Position numbers and translations under genes: made by a program. Below the pieces are notes generated by a model. The model was not told where the DNA came from. It worked only from the letters and a program-made list of their open reading frames with translations, and did not search any database. From positions 1 through 43,583 of the forward strand of contig USDK01000021.1 of NCBI GenBank assembly GCA_900553355.1: DNA of 43,583 bases, given 5' to 3'. Each line of letters opens with the position of its first letter. Position 1 is the stretch's first letter. This DNA comes from an uncultured Lachnospiraceae bacterium. GTDB taxonomy: Bacteria; Bacillota; Clostridia; Lachnospirales; Lachnospiraceae. Shown piece after piece: positions 42,123-43,583 of the stretch.

Positions 42123-42965
42123 ATGCGTGAGATCAATGTCAGCACATTGACAGACGTGATTGAAAGACTCTGTATCGAAGCCAACGAGCATCTTCCGGAA
42201 GATGTCAAGTGTGCCATCCGGGACTGCCGTGCCTGCGAGGACGGAGAGATCGCAAAAGGTGTTCTGGATAATATCATAGAAAATTTTGAGATTGCAGACC
42301 AAGAGGAGGTGCCGATCTGCCAGGATACAGGAATGGCCTGTGTCTTCCTGGAGATCGGGCAGGACGTGCATCTGACAGGCGGCGATCTGTCCGAAGCGGT
42401 AGACGAGGGTGTGCGCCGTGGATATGACAAGGGATATTTAAGGAAGTCTGTAGTAAAGGATCCTGTGCGCCGCGGCAATACCGGGGACAATACACCGGCT
42501 ATGCTGTATACTGAGATTGTGCCGGGAGAACAGATTAAGGTAACGGTAGGACCAAAAGGATTTGGAAGCGAAAATATGAGCCAGATCCGGATGTTTAAGC
42601 CGTCTGCAGGGCTGCAGGGCATCAAAGATTTTATCCTGGAAGCAGTGGAGACAGCAGGCCCGAATCCCTGTCCGCCTATGGTTGTGGGAGTCGGTATCGG
42701 CGGGACATTTGATAAATGTGCTCTTCTGGCGAAGAAGGCACTGATGAGGCCTCTGGACTCTTCAAATCCAGATCCGTTTTATGCAGATCTGGAAAAGGAA
42801 ATGCTGGAAAAGATCAACGAGCTTGGCATCGGACCACAGGGATTCGGCGGAAAGACGACAGCGATCGGACTGAATATCGAGACTATGCCGACCCACATTG
42901 CCGGAATGCCCTGTGCAGTCAACATCAACTGTCATGTGACACGTCATAAATCGGAGGTGATATAA
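42123..42965 (+). CDS. Class I fumarate hydratase, alpha subunit
   Basis: 280 residues, N-terminal half of the two-subunit, [4Fe-4S]-dependent fumarase/tartrate dehydratase family. Seen: VPICQDTGMACVFLEIG (cluster Cys), DPVRRGNTGDNTPAM, the basic KVTVGPKGFGSENMS, GVGIGGTFDKC, and GPQGFGGKTTAIGLNIE with the last Cys near HIAGMPCAV. It interconverts malate and fumarate in the cytoplasm and is oxygen-labile. A tartrate dehydratase assignment is possible from sequence alone, but the succinate-pathway context favours fumarase. The start ATG 42123 follows GGAAGGAG. The beta gene starts directly after its stop. Confidence 0.93.
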   Translation: MREINVSTLTDVIERLCIEANEHLPEDVKCAIRDCRACEDGEIAKGVLDNIIENFEIADQEEVPICQDTGMACVFLEIGQDVHLTGGDLSEAVDEGVRRGYDKGYLRKSVVKDPVRRGNTGDNTPAMLYTEIVPGEQIKVTVGPKGFGSENMSQIRMFKPSAGLQGIKDFILEAVETAGPNPCPPMVVGVGIGGTFDKCALLAKKALMRPLDSSNPDPFYADLEKEMLEKINELGIGPQGFGGKTTAIGLNIETMPTHIAGMPCAVNINCHVTRHKSEVI

Positions 42966-43517
42966 ATGGCCAGAAAGATTACCTTACCATTGACCGAGGA
43001 ACTGGCAAAGACTCTTCATGCAGGAGACCAGGTACTGCTGACCGGAACCATCTATACTTCCAGAGACGCAGGACATAAGCGGATGTGTGAGGCACTTGCG
43101 AAGGGAGAGAAGCTGCCCTTTGATCCGACAGACGCTACGATCTATTACGTGGGGCCTACGCCGGCCAAACCGGGGCAGGTCATCGGAAGCGCTGGCCCAA
43201 CTACCAGTGGCCGTATGGACGCTTACGCCCCGACCATGATGTCCGTAGGCGCACGCGGCATGATCGGAAAAGGCGCCCGTCTGCCGGAAGTAGTAGAAGC
43301 CATGAAAAAATATAGCGGCGTATACTTCGGCGCTATCGGCGGAGCAGGCGCACTACTGGCAAAATGCATCAAAAAAGCCGAGCTCATCGCATACGAAGAT
43401 CTGGGCGCAGAAGCACTCCGGAAACTGTATGTAGAAGATATGCCCCTGGTTGTCATCATCGACAGCGAAGGCAATAACCTGTATGAGCAGGGCCGAAAAG
43501 CATACCTGAACAAATAA
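42966..43517 (+). CDS. Class I fumarate hydratase, beta subunit
   Basis: 183 residues, C-terminal half of the class I fumarase: LLTGTIYTSRDAGHKRM, YYVGPTPAKPGQVIGSAGPTTSGRMD, MIGKGARLP, and AIGGAGALLAKCIKK. It completes the active site together with the alpha subunit. There is zero spacing from the alpha stop codon; the ribosome site GGAGGTGAT lies inside the alpha gene, so translation is coupled. It is the last gene of the 31-43 kb operon visible here. Confidence 0.94.
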   Translation: MARKITLPLTEELAKTLHAGDQVLLTGTIYTSRDAGHKRMCEALAKGEKLPFDPTDATIYYVGPTPAKPGQVIGSAGPTTSGRMDAYAPTMMSVGARGMIGKGARLPEVVEAMKKYSGVYFGAIGGAGALLAKCIKKAELIAYEDLGAEALRKLYVEDMPLVVIIDSEGNNLYEQGRKAYLNK

Positions 43518-43520
43518 GAT

Positions 43521-43583
43521 AGGGGACGATAGGGGACGTACACTTTTTTGGTGTGCTCCCCGTCAAGTAGACAGTGAAAAAAA
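43521..43583 (+). other. Hairpin and repeat at the operon end, possible mobile-element edge
   Basis: A tandem GATAGGGGAC GATAGGGGAC (43518-43537) runs into a hairpin GGGGAC.GTACAC / GTGTGC.TCCCC (43532-43561) with a TTTTTTG loop. There is no T run after the stem. GTGTGCTCCCCGTCAAGTAG (43551-43570) resembles an insertion-sequence terminal region by memory only. The window ends before this can be decided. Confidence 0.3.

Overview
The window looks like the chromosome of an anaerobic, low- to mid-GC Clostridia, most likely a gut Lachnospiraceae. The reasons are strong AGGAGG ribosome sites, dense co-directional operons, EFR1-type ferredoxin, Rrf2, CD3324-like and zinc-ribbon proteins, and oxygen-sensitive Fe-S enzymes (HdrABC, class I fumarase). 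I cannot name the species from the sequence alone.

Layout. (1) 1-4990: the 3' half of cas2, a leader, and a very large type I-C-like CRISPR array (71 repeats, 70 spacers by my count) with one non-adjacent three-spacer duplication and a degenerate terminal repeat. (2) 5.1-11.4 kb: a xenobiotic-defence stretch. It holds TetR + MFS, a small HTH protein, a Vat-like acetyltransferase, an alpha/beta hydrolase behind a possible leader peptide, and TetR + MATE sharing one 17-bp operator. (3) 11.4-17.4 kb: RlmI-type rRNA methyltransferase, a leftward radical-SAM/EFR1 ferredoxin pair divergent from an Rrf2 regulator, a second MATE pump, and BirA. (4) 17.5-21.7 kb: HtrA protease, two tandem membrane diguanylate cyclases on the minus strand, and a zinc-ribbon protein. 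(5) 21.7-27.7 kb: response regulator, LrgA, LrgB, histidine kinase, ABC ATPase and FtsX-type permease in one operon, so LrgAB is nested inside a two-component/ABC module. (6) 27.7-31.0 kb: 5-formyl-THF cyclo-ligase and an orphan protein that joins a KaiC-like domain without a Walker A to a PPDK-type ATP-grasp domain.

(7) 31.1-43.5 kb is the most interesting region: twelve genes in one direction with almost no gaps, behind a promoter overlapped by a near-perfect Rex (NADH-sensing) operator. The order is an LDH/MDH-family dehydrogenase with the malate-type Arg, hdrB, hdrC, hdrA, an MvhD/FlxD-like subunit, three Flx-like Fe-S/flavin subunits, a soluble fumarate-reductase Fe-S subunit and flavoprotein with no membrane anchor, an AspT/SucE-like exchanger, and fumarase alpha and beta. 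Read as a pathway this is oxaloacetate -> malate -> fumarate -> succinate -> export. The Flx-Hdr complex would feed NADH electrons to a cytosolic fumarate reductase, possibly bifurcating to ferredoxin. The gene identities are well supported; the coupling of the complex to fumarate is inference.

No rRNA or tRNA gene was seen. The only stretches over 300 bases without a protein gene are in the CRISPR locus.
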